From assembly GCA_934635515.1 (NCBI GenBank), contig CAKTZK010000070.1, positions 1 through 7,616 of the forward strand: a DNA stretch of 7,616 nt, written 5' to 3'. The position numbers and the translations under genes are program-made. This document shows, piece by piece, positions 1 through 5,872 of the stretch. The notes under the pieces were generated by a model. That model saw nothing but the letters and a program-made list of their open reading frames with translations. It had not been told where the DNA came from and ran no database searches. Within the stretch, counting starts at the first letter, position 1; each line of letters starts with the position of its first letter. Source of the stretch: an uncultured Oscillospiraceae bacterium. Lineage in GTDB: Bacteria > Bacillota_A > Clostridia > Oscillospirales > Oscillospiraceae.

Positions 1-41
1 CCCCTTTTAGGGGCTACGGTCGTAATAGCCCCTTTTAGGGG
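1..41. repeat. Two tandem short palindromes at the window edge
   Basis: The 13-nt palindrome CCCCTTTTAGGGG occurs at 1-13 and again at 29-41, a period of 28 nt. The 15 nt between them (14-28) start with a C and contain CTACGGTCGTAATAG, whose ends CTA and TAG are also complementary. The first copy begins at base 1, so the array may continue to the left. No U-run follows on either strand, so I do not call it a terminator. It lies downstream of the M23 peptidase gene and resembles the other GC-rich palindromes of the window in style but not in sequence. Confidence 0.6.
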
Positions 42-48
42 CAGGTCA

Positions 49-70
49 AACCACCAGTTTACTGGTGGTT
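49..70 (-). terminator. Possible weak terminator of the ftsEX-peptidase operon
   Basis: A perfect 9-bp stem with a 4-nt loop (AACCACCAG at 49-57, CTGGTGGTT at 62-70) starts 16 nt past the stop codon of the M23 peptidase. On the minus strand only about three U residues follow the stem, so as an intrinsic terminator it is weak. It may equally be another repeat-type palindrome. Its core resembles the ACCAGTT/AACTGGT arms of the element at 7489-7529. Confidence 0.4.
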
Positions 71-86
71 ATGATTTCAGGTGTAC

Positions 87-1226
87 TTACCAATCCCAGG
101 CGATGTAACCGGGGAGGTAGGGCAGCGGGTCGATGGTGCCGCCGTTTTTATACATGGTGTAATGGATATGGGCGCCGGAGGAATTGCCGGTATTGCCGCA
201 GATCCCGATGGTCTCGCCCTGGGATACCGTTTGGCCCACGGAAACGCTGCAGCCATCCATGTGTCCATAGAGGGTGGTGATGCCGTCGTCGTGGGCAATC
301 ATAACGCTGATGCCATAGCCGCCGTTCCACCCGGCCTGAATGACCCGGCCGGACTTGGCTGCCAGCACCGCGGAGCCCCGGGCGGCGTCAATATCTGCGC
401 CGTTATGGCTCTCGTAGCCGTGGAAGGGGCACCAGCGCTCCCCATAGGGGCTGGTGACCACCCGGGTATTATTCGTGGGCCAGATATAGCCGTTCACGCC
501 GCTGTTGTCGCCGGCGCTGCCACCGCCGCCACCGCCGCTGTTCTGCTGCTGACGGATCAGCTCCAGAATACGCGCCTCGTCAGCCGCGGCCTCGTCCAGC
601 ACGGCCTGGTGGCCCTCCTCGGTCTGCTCATACTCCCGGATCAGGGCGTCCGCCTCGTCGATCTGCTGCTGCAGCTTCTGCTGGGAGGCCGACAGCTCCG
701 ACTTCTGCTGCTCCAGGGCCGCCTTGTCCTCGGTAAGCTGCTGGCGGGTGGCCTGGAGGTCGGAGATGACCTGCCGGTCATAGTCCATGACCTCGTTTAC
801 AAAGTCCACCCGGGAGAGCAGGTCCGAGAAGCTGCTGGCCTTGAAAAGCACCGACCAGTAGGACACGGTCCCCCGCTCTTCCTCCTCCCGCACCTGCTTG
901 CAGAACAGCTCGTACTGTTCCTTTTCCTTTTGGGTAAGCTGGGTGATCCGGGCCTCGGTCTCATCGGACTGCTGCTGCAGGAGACTGATCTCCGCGCGGA
1001 TCTGGTCATTCTGCTTATCCAGCAGTGCCTTTTCCTCCAGGGCCTTGGTCTTGTCCGCCTGAACGGCTTCGATTTGCTTTTCCAGCTCCGCCTGGGCATC
1101 CCGGGCCTCCTGCAGCTGGTCGGAAAGACTGCTGGCGTAGGTCTTCACCGGGTAGGCCATGCACAGGATGGATGCGGCCATGCAGGCAGCGCACAAAAGC
1201 GAAAGTGCTCGTTTACGACTCAACAT
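87..1226 (-). CDS. Secreted coiled-coil M23 (LytM-type) peptidoglycan endopeptidase, probable FtsEX partner
   Basis: The 379-aa product is a predicted cell-wall hydrolase that cuts peptide cross-links outside the membrane. Residues 1-31 form a signal peptide (RKR, hydrophobic core, likely cleavage after TYA). Residues about 33-115 and 150-228 are long Glu/Gln/Lys-rich coiled coils. They are joined by a non-coiled stretch (122-145, SYWSVLFKASSFSDLLSRVD) of the kind seen in EnvC- and PcsB-like proteins. A Gly-rich linker (231-236) leads to the M23 domain (about 245-372). Its metal and catalytic residues look intact: H274 and D278 (HNGAD), H322 (YGHM), H353 and H355 (HIH). EnvC, by contrast, has a degenerate LytM domain. 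The start has a strong site, AAAGGAGGAGACT-ATG, that overlaps the ftsX stop codon 11 nt upstream, so translation is probably coupled. Family and secretion are confident; the FtsX partnership is inferred from gene order and domain layout. Confidence 0.93.
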   Translation of the reverse strand: MLSRKRALSLLCAACMAASILCMAYPVKTYASSLSDQLQEARDAQAELEKQIEAVQADKTKALEEKALLDKQNDQIRAEISLLQQQSDETEARITQLTQKEKEQYELFCKQVREEEERGTVSYWSVLFKASSFSDLLSRVDFVNEVMDYDRQVISDLQATRQQLTEDKAALEQQKSELSASQQKLQQQIDEADALIREYEQTEEGHQAVLDEAAADEARILELIRQQQNSGGGGGGSAGDNSGVNGYIWPTNNTRVVTSPYGERWCPFHGYESHNGADIDAARGSAVLAAKSGRVIQAGWNGGYGISVMIAHDDGITTLYGHMDGCSVSVGQTVSQGETIGICGNTGNSSGAHIHYTMYKNGGTIDPLPYLPGYIAWDW

Positions 1227-1237
1227 AGTCTCCTCCT

Positions 1238-2122
1238 TTACACACGCAGGAATTTCCGGATAGCGGTCAGGCTGCCGCCGATACCCACCAGGATGCCGGC
1301 CAGCAGGAACACGCCGCCCACCGGCAGGCCGATCTTCTTAAAGCTCACCACCCGCAGGATCTGCAGGGTGTCGGACCCGGCGATGCCGTTTGCGATGGCG
1401 TTATACAGCAGCCACTGCAGCAAAAAGGCAATGACCGCGCCGAACAGGCCGATGAGCAGTCCCTCAAACACGAACGGCCAGCGGATAAAGCCGTCGGTGG
1501 CGCCCACCATCTTCATAATGGCGATCTCGTCCCGCCTATCGAAGGTGGTAAGCTTGATGGTATTGGAGATGATGAACACGGATACCACCAGCAAAATGGC
1601 GATCAGCGCGATGCTGATGACGCTGGCTACATTGCGCGCGGTGGTAAATCCGGCGGATACCGCCTCGTCCGCCCGGACCTTGGCGATGTGGTCCACCTGG
1701 CGCAGCGCCTCCACCGTCCGGGTCAGCTTCCCGTCGTCCTGCAGATGGATCACAAAGCGGTGGCGGAAAATGCCCGCGTCCAGATCTGTGTAGAGGTCGT
1801 TTTCATCATACTGTGCCACGTAATTGTCCCGGGCCTGCTCCCGGGAGACAAAGGTGGCGTCCGCCACATTGGGCACCGCCTCCACGCTGCTCTGCAGGGC
1901 CCGGGCCTCATCCTCGGTGAGATCCTCGTCGATAAAGGCCAGGACGGCGTTCTCCTTTTGCAGGTTTTTCAGGTTATAGTTTGCGTTGTAGGCCACCAGG
2001 GAGAATGTGCCCATGATCAGCAGGCACGCCACGGTAATGCCGATGGCCGCGAAGGACATAAACCCGTGGGAGAACATATTGCGGCTTCCTTCCCGGAAGA
2101 AATAGCTGAAGTTACCTTTCAT
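1238..2122 (-). CDS. ftsX: Cell division protein FtsX (ABC transporter-like membrane subunit)
   Basis: The 294-aa product is the membrane half of the FtsEX complex, which passes ATP hydrolysis in the cytoplasm to wall hydrolases outside. The sequence shows the usual FtsX plan: a cytoplasmic N-terminus, TM1 (about 22-45), a roughly 120-residue extracellular domain (46-165), then TM2 (166-188), TM3 (217-240) and TM4 (265-287). Between TM2 and TM3 lies the conserved NTIKLTTFDRRDEIAIMKMVGAT segment, here at 187-209, typical of FtsX and other FtsX-fold permeases. Its length is normal for Gram-positive FtsX. The start codon overlaps the ftsE stop as ATGA, with GAGGTGG a few bases upstream inside ftsE. 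The next gene encodes a coiled-coil hydrolase, the expected binding partner of the extracellular domain. The stop at 1238-1240 is TAA. Confidence 0.96.
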   Translation of the reverse strand: MKGNFSYFFREGSRNMFSHGFMSFAAIGITVACLLIMGTFSLVAYNANYNLKNLQKENAVLAFIDEDLTEDEARALQSSVEAVPNVADATFVSREQARDNYVAQYDENDLYTDLDAGIFRHRFVIHLQDDGKLTRTVEALRQVDHIAKVRADEAVSAGFTTARNVASVISIALIAILLVVSVFIISNTIKLTTFDRRDEIAIMKMVGATDGFIRWPFVFEGLLIGLFGAVIAFLLQWLLYNAIANGIAGSDTLQILRVVSFKKIGLPVGGVFLLAGILVGIGGSLTAIRKFLRV

Positions 2123-2802
2123 TTGACCACCTCGTACTGCCCCATGCCGTCGCCGGCCACCATGCCGTCATTGATCGTGATAACCCGCTTGTCAAAGTGA
2201 TTCACCAGGCCCTTTTCGTGGGTGACCACCACCACGGTGGTGCCCAGGGCGTTGATGCGCTCCAGAAGGGTCATGATCTCCAGAGACCGGCCGGGGTCCA
2301 GGTTGCCGGTGGGCTCGTCGGCCACGATGGTGCTGGGATTGTTCACCAGCGCCCGGGCAATGGCCACCCGCTGCTGCTCGCCGCCGGAGAGCTGATCAGG
2401 CAGACTCTGCTCCTTGCCCTGCAGGCCCACCAGCTCCAGCACATAAGGGATGCGGTTTTTGATCTCCCGGGGACCGGCGCCCACGGCGCGCATGGCAAGA
2501 CTCAGGTTGTCCCACACGGTCTTGTTCATGATCAGCCGGAAATCCTGGAAGATCACGCCGATGGTGCGACGCATATAGGGGATCTGCTTGTCGGAAATAC
2601 GGCCCATGGAGAAGCCGTTGACCATAACCCGCCCGGAGGTGGGCACGATCTCCCCGGTAAGCAGCTTGATAATGGTGGACTTGCCGGAGCCGGAGGGCCC
2701 CACCAGAAAGGCAAATTCCCCGTCCTCAATGGCAAAGGAGATGCCCTTCAGGGCCTCTGTACCGTTGTCATATACTTTTTTAACATCAATCAGACGAATC
2801 AT
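2119..2802 (-). CDS. ftsE: Cell division ATP-binding protein FtsE
   Basis: This 227-aa ABC ATPase works on the inner face of the membrane with FtsX to control septal peptidoglycan hydrolysis. All nucleotide-binding motifs are present: Walker [10 protein letters not shown] (35-43), Q-loop Q86 in VIFQDFRL, signature LSGGEQQ (138-144), Walker B STIVADEP with D162 and E163, the D-loop GNLDP, and the switch histidine H195. The Q-loop context ([10 protein letters not shown]) and the NKTVWDN that follows are characteristic of FtsE rather than of other short ABC ATPases. Length matches the family. ATG at 2800-2802 is preceded by TGAGGA about 4 nt upstream. It is the first gene of the operon, transcribed from the promoter at 2868-2896 with a leader of about 58 nt that carries a WalR-like box. 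Confidence 0.97.
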   Translation of the reverse strand: MIRLIDVKKVYDNGTEALKGISFAIEDGEFAFLVGPSGSGKSTIIKLLTGEIVPTSGRVMVNGFSMGRISDKQIPYMRRTIGVIFQDFRLIMNKTVWDNLSLAMRAVGAGPREIKNRIPYVLELVGLQGKEQSLPDQLSGGEQQRVAIARALVNNPSTIVADEPTGNLDPGRSLEIMTLLERINALGTTVVVVTHEKGLVNHFDKRVITINDGMVAGDGMGQYEVVK

Positions 2803-2844
2803 ATATTCCTCACATTCCGAAAAATGGGTTTCCTCTGTAGAAAA

Positions 2845-2861
2845 GTAACAAAATGGTTACA
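2845..2861 (-). promoter_or_regulatory. Candidate WalR (YycF) binding box in the ftsE leader
   Basis: On the minus strand this reads TGTAAC-CATTT-TGTTAC. It matches every position of the WalR consensus known from Bacillus and Staphylococcus, TGTWAH-N5-TGTWAH. WalRK controls peptidoglycan hydrolase genes, which suits the operon. The box sits at about +1 to +17 relative to the predicted start, a position expected for repression rather than activation. The same bases also form a small inverted repeat (GTAAC/GTTAC), so another regulator or a short hairpin is possible. Whether this organism has WalRK cannot be seen here. Confidence 0.4.
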
Positions 2862-2867
2862 TGTTTC

Positions 2868-2896
2868 ATTATAAAGTCTTCCCCCCTATTTTGCAA
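2868..2896 (-). promoter_or_regulatory. Sigma-A-type promoter of the ftsE operon
   Basis: On the minus strand there is TTGCAA (2891-2896), a 17-nt spacer and a perfect TATAAT (2868-2873). Transcription should begin near 2861, leaving a leader of about 58 nt. The -35 matches the consensus TTGACA at four of six positions. The same TTGCAA-N17-TATAAT arrangement precedes two other genes in the window, which raises confidence. Confidence 0.8.
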
Positions 2897-2956
2897 CAGG
2901 AAAAGTATGAAAAAAGTGTGAACTGTCAGGAAGGGTGTCGAAATAAAGAAGGCACG

Positions 2957-2985
2957 AAAAAGCCCGGCGAGTGCCCCGCCTTTTT
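2957..2985. other. Terminator-like hairpin between the ftsE promoter and the repeats
   Basis: AAAAAG (2957-2962) and CTTTTT (2980-2985) are complementary. Inside them GGCG (2966-2969) pairs with CGCC (2977-2980), with three unpaired C. The shape is roughly symmetrical, so U-rich tails exist on both strands. It may stop stray transcription coming out of the repeat region before the ftsE promoter. The stem is imperfect and short. Confidence 0.35.
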
Positions 2986-3004
2986 CCCACATTTCTTGTG
3001 ATCT

Positions 3005-3232
3005 CGTAGGGCGGGATGCCTTCACCCCGCCGTCTGTCACTCGCTGTGCTTCTTGTAACGCTCCGTAGGGGCGACCCTCGCGGTCGCCCGCCCGGTCTTC
3101 CACCGCACCTCTTGTTACGTTCCGTAGGGGGCGGCGTCCCGACGCCCCGTTTGTATGCACTTCTTGTTACATTCCGTAGGGGCCGCTCCCCACATCGCCC
3201 CGCTTGGATTTGCACCGCGCTTCTTGCAGCCT
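3005..3232 (+). repeat. Family A hairpin units 1-4 (CGTAGGG repeats), tandem
   Basis: Four units begin with CGTAGGG at 3005, 3064, 3123 and 3175 (steps of 59, 59 and 52 nt). Each has a self-complementary core followed by a linker ending near CTTGTTAC or CTTGCAGCC. Cores: unit 1 pairs GGCGGG with CCCGCC; unit 2 pairs GGGCGACC (3069-3076) with GGTCGCCC (3082-3089); unit 3 pairs GGCGT with ACGCC; unit 4 is a degenerate CCGATG-type core. The linkers of units 1-3 resemble one another (CACTTCTTGTTAC and variants). This segment and what follows to 3800 carry no credible gene. The units are not a CRISPR array: unit length varies and the palindromic part is the part that changes. Confidence 0.8.
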
Positions 3233-3275
3233 GTCATTGCGAACCAGTGACCGACGTCACTGGTGTGGCAATCCG
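3233..3275 (+). repeat. Family B nested palindrome, copy 1
   Basis: The element has outer arms ATTGC (3236-3240) and GCAAT (3268-3272) and a perfect inner 9-bp stem, ACCAGTGAC (3243-3251) with GTCACTGGT (3256-3264), around a CGAC loop. It starts GTCATTGCGA and ends GGCAATCCG. Copies lie at 3723-3765 and 7489-7529. The outer sequence resembles, from memory, palindromic repeats with GTCATTGCGAG...GGCAATC ends found in several unrelated bacteria; this has not been checked. Confidence 0.8.
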
Positions 3276-3290
3276 CGTCCCCCGTCTCAA

Positions 3291-3335
3291 GCCTCCCCTG
3301 CGTAAGGGGAGGTGGCGCGAAGCGCCGGAGGGGTC
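3291..3335 (+). repeat. Family C double hairpin, copy 1
   Basis: The first stem is CCTCCCC (3292-3298) with GGGGAGG (3306-3312). The second is GGCGC (3314-3318) with GCGCC (3322-3326) around GAA. The element ends GGAGGGGTC. It is a shorter relative (45 nt) of the 51-nt copies at 6677-6727 (opposite strand) and 7550-7600. Confidence 0.75.
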
Positions 3336-3373
3336 GCCTACCGCGCCCCTTGTCCCGGCAATGCCAACCGCGT

Positions 3374-3468
3374 GGTACTTTCTGCCACCAGCGGCAGAAA
3401 GTACCCAAAGAACGCCGCCAAAACCCATGGTTTTGGATTCCTTGCACGGGCGTGGTACATCCTGTGCA
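3374..3468. repeat. Cluster of three inverted repeats (family D)
   Basis: Three stems follow each other. A perfect 13-bp stem GGTACTTTCTGCC (3374-3386) / GGCAGAAAGTACC (3393-3405) has a 6-nt loop. A perfect 8-bp stem CCAAAACC (3418-3425) / GGTTTTGG (3429-3436) has a CAT loop. TGCACGGG (3443-3450) / CCTGTGCA (3461-3468) has one G-T pair. None is followed by a clear U-run, so these are structural or mobile repeats rather than terminators. The rest of the gap, 3469-3612, shows nothing I can name beyond a small AGCGC/GCGCT inverted repeat near 3555. Confidence 0.7.
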
Positions 3469-3612
3469 GAAACTCTTCTGCCCCGCGAATCGAACGGACG
3501 AAATCCCGCACCGTGCTTTCGTATCGTCCCTGCGTCTATCTCCGTGCAAAAGCGCTTGCGCGCTGGCACTGACCTGCCGGAATTACAATCTACACTGCAC
3601 CCCTTGCCCTTT

Positions 3613-3722
3613 CGTAGGGGGCGGCGTCCCAACGCCCCGTTTGCACGCACCTCTTGTTACATTTCGTAGGGGCCGATGCCCACATCGCCCCGCCCGGTCT
3701 TCCGCTGCACCTCTTGTGTTGT
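3613..3722 (+). repeat. Family A hairpin units 5-6
   Basis: Units begin at 3613 and 3665. Unit 5 has the GGCGT/ACGCC core and unit 6 the CGATG/CATCG core. They repeat the order and exact spacing of units 3 and 4 (3123 and 3175) at an offset of 490 nt, and like those are followed directly by a family B element. Confidence 0.8.
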
Positions 3723-3765
3723 GTCATTGCGAGCCAGTGACCGACGTCACTGGTGTGGCAATCCG
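3723..3765 (+). repeat. Family B nested palindrome, copy 2
   Basis: It differs from copy 1 (3233-3275) at one position of 43 by hand count (GAG for GAA before CCAGTGAC). It has the same outer ATTGC/GCAAT arms and the inner CCAGTGAC/GTCACTGG stem. It lies about 40 nt beyond the terminator of the regulator gene. Confidence 0.8.
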
Positions 3766-3795
3766 TCCCACCCGGCTCTTCCTTTCTTTGCCCGG

Positions 3796-3826
3796 CAAAA
3801 AAGAGAGGCACCGGCTCCGGTGCCTC
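3796..3826 (-). terminator. Rho-independent terminator of the CdaR-type regulator gene
   Basis: A perfect 10-bp stem (GAGGCACCGG at 3805-3814, CCGGTGCCTC at 3817-3826) with a two-base centre lies 22 nt past the regulator's stop codon. On the minus strand it is followed by CTCTTTTTTG. This is a strong, standard intrinsic terminator, and it separates the regulator from the repeat region and the ftsE operon. Confidence 0.9.
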
Positions 3827-3848
3827 CCTGGGATCCGCTTTATAGTAT

Positions 3849-4943
3849 TCAGGCTTCGATCCCCCGGCTGGTGAGGTACTTCTTCACCATGAGGGCTACC
3901 TTAAAGGTGATGGCGTCGTCAAACTCCCGCAGGTCCAGGCCGGTGAGCTTCTTGATCTTCTCCAGGCGGTAGACCAGAGTGTTGCGGTGGACGAACAGCT
4001 TCCGTGCCGTCTCGGACACATTGAGGTTGTTTTCAAAGAACTTATAGATAGTGAACAGAGTCTCCTGGTCCAGAGCGTCGATGGGGTTTTTCTTGAAGAC
4101 CTCCTGCAGGAACATCTCGCACAGAGTAGTGGGCAGCTGATAGATCAGCCGGCCGATGCCCAAGTTCTCGTAGTTAACTATGTAGCGCTCGGTGTCAAAG
4201 ACCTTGCCCACCTCAATGGCGATCTGCGCCTCCTTATAGGACTTAGCCAGGTCCCGCAGATGGGTGGCAATGGTGCCCACGCCCACAAATACGGTGCTCT
4301 CGCCGTCCACCTTCAGGGCCTCTCCGATGGACTGGGCCACCTTGTCCAGGTCGCGTCCGTCGGCATTTTCACTCAGCTGATGGATCAGCGCCACATCCGA
4401 CTCGCCCACGCTGAGGACGAAATCGTTCTGCCGGTCGGGAAACAGCCCCTGTACCACATCCATAGGCACGCTTTCCAGCCGCTCGTCAATGGGCCGGATA
4501 ACAAACACGCCCCGGTTTACCTCCACCGGCACATGCAGCTCCTTGGCCCGCATGTAAATATCGCTGATGAGGATATTGTCGGAAATGATATTCTTGATGA
4601 AGGAGCCCTTGTCGTGCTTTTCCTCATAATAGGCCTTGGCGGAGTTCAGCGCCACGCAGGCCATGGCGCAGACCGTGCGGCCCACGCTGTCGTCGCCGCT
4701 GGCAAAAACGGCATAGTCAAAATGACTGCCCCAGCCGGGCAGCGCCTTGAAGGTCTTGCCCTCAATGCAAACGCAGTTGCCGTCGGCGCCCTCAATGGCC
4801 TCCACATATTTGGTCCATTTTTTGCCGATCCCGGTGAGCTCGCTGCAGGCGATAACGCAGCCGTCGGCATCCATAACGCCGATGACCCGGTCCGTGGTCT
4901 CCTTGAACTGCAGCACTACATTTTGAAAAATCCGTCCCGACAT
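3849..4943 (-). CDS. CdaR/PucR-family transcriptional regulator (sugar diacid-type)
   Basis: The 364-aa product is a predicted cytoplasmic DNA-binding regulator. Residues about 1-135 resemble the diacid-recognition sensor domain (VIGVMDADGCVIA at 20-32 is typical). Residues about 142-270 fit the degenerate GGDEF-like middle domain of this family. Residues 296-357 form the PucR-type C-terminal helix-turn-helix, with NLNVSETARKLFVHRNTLVYRLEKI as the recognition region (307-331). I start at the ATG at 4941-4943, where GGGAGG stands 6 nt upstream. An in-frame ATG 42 nt further out lacks such a site. It has its own promoter (5006-5034) and terminator (3796-3826), so it is monocistronic. No sugar diacid, purine or glycerate catabolic gene lies nearby, so its ligand and targets are unknown. 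The family is confident. Confidence 0.9.
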   Translation of the reverse strand: MSGRIFQNVVLQFKETTDRVIGVMDADGCVIACSELTGIGKKWTKYVEAIEGADGNCVCIEGKTFKALPGWGSHFDYAVFASGDDSVGRTVCAMACVALNSAKAYYEEKHDKGSFIKNIISDNILISDIYMRAKELHVPVEVNRGVFVIRPIDERLESVPMDVVQGLFPDRQNDFVLSVGESDVALIHQLSENADGRDLDKVAQSIGEALKVDGESTVFVGVGTIATHLRDLAKSYKEAQIAIEVGKVFDTERYIVNYENLGIGRLIYQLPTTLCEMFLQEVFKKNPIDALDQETLFTIYKFFENNLNVSETARKLFVHRNTLVYRLEKIKKLTGLDLREFDDAITFKVALMVKKYLTSRGIEA

Positions 4944-5005
4944 GATAATCCTCCCGGTCATTCTGGTATGAATGAATTTGTGCAATCTGTAAGGTCCTTT
5001 TCTGT

Positions 5006-5034
5006 ATTATACCGTCAGAATCACGATTTTGCAA
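5006..5034 (-). promoter_or_regulatory. Sigma-A-type promoter of the regulator gene
   Basis: On the minus strand there is TTGCAA (5029-5034), a 17-nt spacer and TATAAT (5006-5011). Just upstream, between the rsuA stop and the -35, is an A/T-rich stretch (5035-5068) that could act as an UP element. The predicted start is near 4999, giving a leader of about 56 nt. No good terminator is visible after rsuA, so some read-through from rsuA is possible. Confidence 0.8.
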
Positions 5035-5068
5035 GAGGTTTTTTATATTTTTCACAAAAATTGTTGTC

Positions 5069-5803
5069 TCATTTTTGGCAATCTGCCGCCGAAAAGCCCG
5101 CCGTCCGCCTTAAACTGGCAATTTCTTCCTGGGTAAGTTGACGAAATTCTCCCGGCCGCAGGCCCTCATCCAGGCGCAGCGGCCCCATGGACAGGCGTTT
5201 GAGGTAGGTGACCGGGGTGCCGCAGGCGGCCAGCATCCGCTTTGCCTGGTGAAATTTTCCCTCCCGCAGCGTCAGCAGCACCTCCCCAGGCCCGGTGACG
5301 CGCAGGTCTGCCGGCAGGCATACAAGGCCGTCATCCAGCGTGATCCCCGCGGCAAATTGGGCGGCGTCCTCCGCCGTGGGCGTGCCCTCGGTGCGGGCAA
5401 AATAGACCTTATCCACGTGTTTTTTTGGCGAGAGCAGGCTGTGGGTCAGGTCCCCGTCGTCGGTGAGCAGCAAAAGTCCCTCGGTGTCCTTATCCAGGCG
5501 GCCCACCGGGGACAGGCCCTTCTTTTTCATCTCCGGCGGCAGCAGATCCAGCACGGTTTTCTGCCGGCTGTCCCGGGCGGCGGAGAGGACCCCGGCGGGC
5601 TTGTGGAGCATCAGGTAGGTAAAGCGGCTGTAGCGCAGCCGCTCCCCGTCCACCCGGATATCCGCGGTCTCGGGGTCGATCTTTGCCTCCGGAGCGGCGG
5701 CAGGCCGGCCGTCCAGCTCCACCCGGCCCTGGCGCACCAGGTCCTTCACCTCCCGCCGGGACCAGCGGCCCGTGGCGGCGAGTATCTTATCCAATCGTTC
5801 CAT
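5069..5803 (-). CDS. rsuA: 16S rRNA pseudouridine synthase, RsuA family
   Basis: The 244-aa enzyme should convert one uridine of 16S rRNA (U516 in E. coli numbering) to pseudouridine during small-subunit assembly. Residues 1-48 form an S4 RNA-binding domain (LDKILAATGRWSRREVKDLV). The catalytic domain follows, with the signature GRLDKDTEGLLLLTDDG (101-117) and catalytic D104. LSPKKHVDKVY (124-134) favours RsuA over RluB. EGKFHQAKRM (181-190) is the conserved late motif. Length is normal for the family. The ATG at 5801-5803 follows TGAGGAGAGATCACT, a good ribosome site. Its 5' end faces the DUF4830 gene across 69 nt; I could not find a convincing promoter there. The exact target uridine is inferred from the family. 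Confidence 0.93.
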   Translation of the reverse strand: MERLDKILAATGRWSRREVKDLVRQGRVELDGRPAAAPEAKIDPETADIRVDGERLRYSRFTYLMLHKPAGVLSAARDSRQKTVLDLLPPEMKKKGLSPVGRLDKDTEGLLLLTDDGDLTHSLLSPKKHVDKVYFARTEGTPTAEDAAQFAAGITLDDGLVCLPADLRVTGPGEVLLTLREGKFHQAKRMLAACGTPVTYLKRLSMGPLRLDEGLRPGEFRQLTQEEIASLRRTAGFSAADCQK

Positions 5804-5872
5804 AGTGATCTCTCCTCAGACTGTTGTGCATATCCCGGCAGCGCCGTGCATAGGCTGGTCCGGGGTGATGAG

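Noticed and set aside
521..540. Gly-codon microsatellite as a phase-variable tract
   Set aside because: It encodes an ordinary Gly-rich linker, its codons are mixed GGC/GGT, and changes by three bases would only alter linker length.
81..1793. A 570-codon plus-strand frame
   Set aside because: It runs antisense through the M23 peptidase and into ftsX, both of which have clear domains. The Leu/Gly/Ala-rich translation is typical of the reverse strand of a GC-rich gene.
3005..3232. CRISPR array
   Set aside because: Steps vary (52-59 nt here, 46-58 elsewhere), there is no constant repeat separated by unrelated spacers, the variable part is itself palindromic, and no cas gene is present.
3016..3874. 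Long open frames on both strands across the repeat region (about 100-217 codons)
   Set aside because: They overlap each other on both strands, encode Arg/Pro/Gly-rich low-complexity sequence built from the hairpin repeats (recurring RRPLR-, VGIGPYE- and RGRRPL-like strings), and lack ribosome sites. GC-rich DNA simply has few stop codons.
3987..5141. A 384-codon plus-strand frame
   Set aside because: It is antisense to the CdaR-type regulator and includes its promoter and the rsuA 3' end; no domain is recognisable.
5804..5850. Promoter for rsuA
   Set aside because: Only weak -10-like bases (GATATG, TATGCA) are present, without a fitting -35; calling one would be guesswork.
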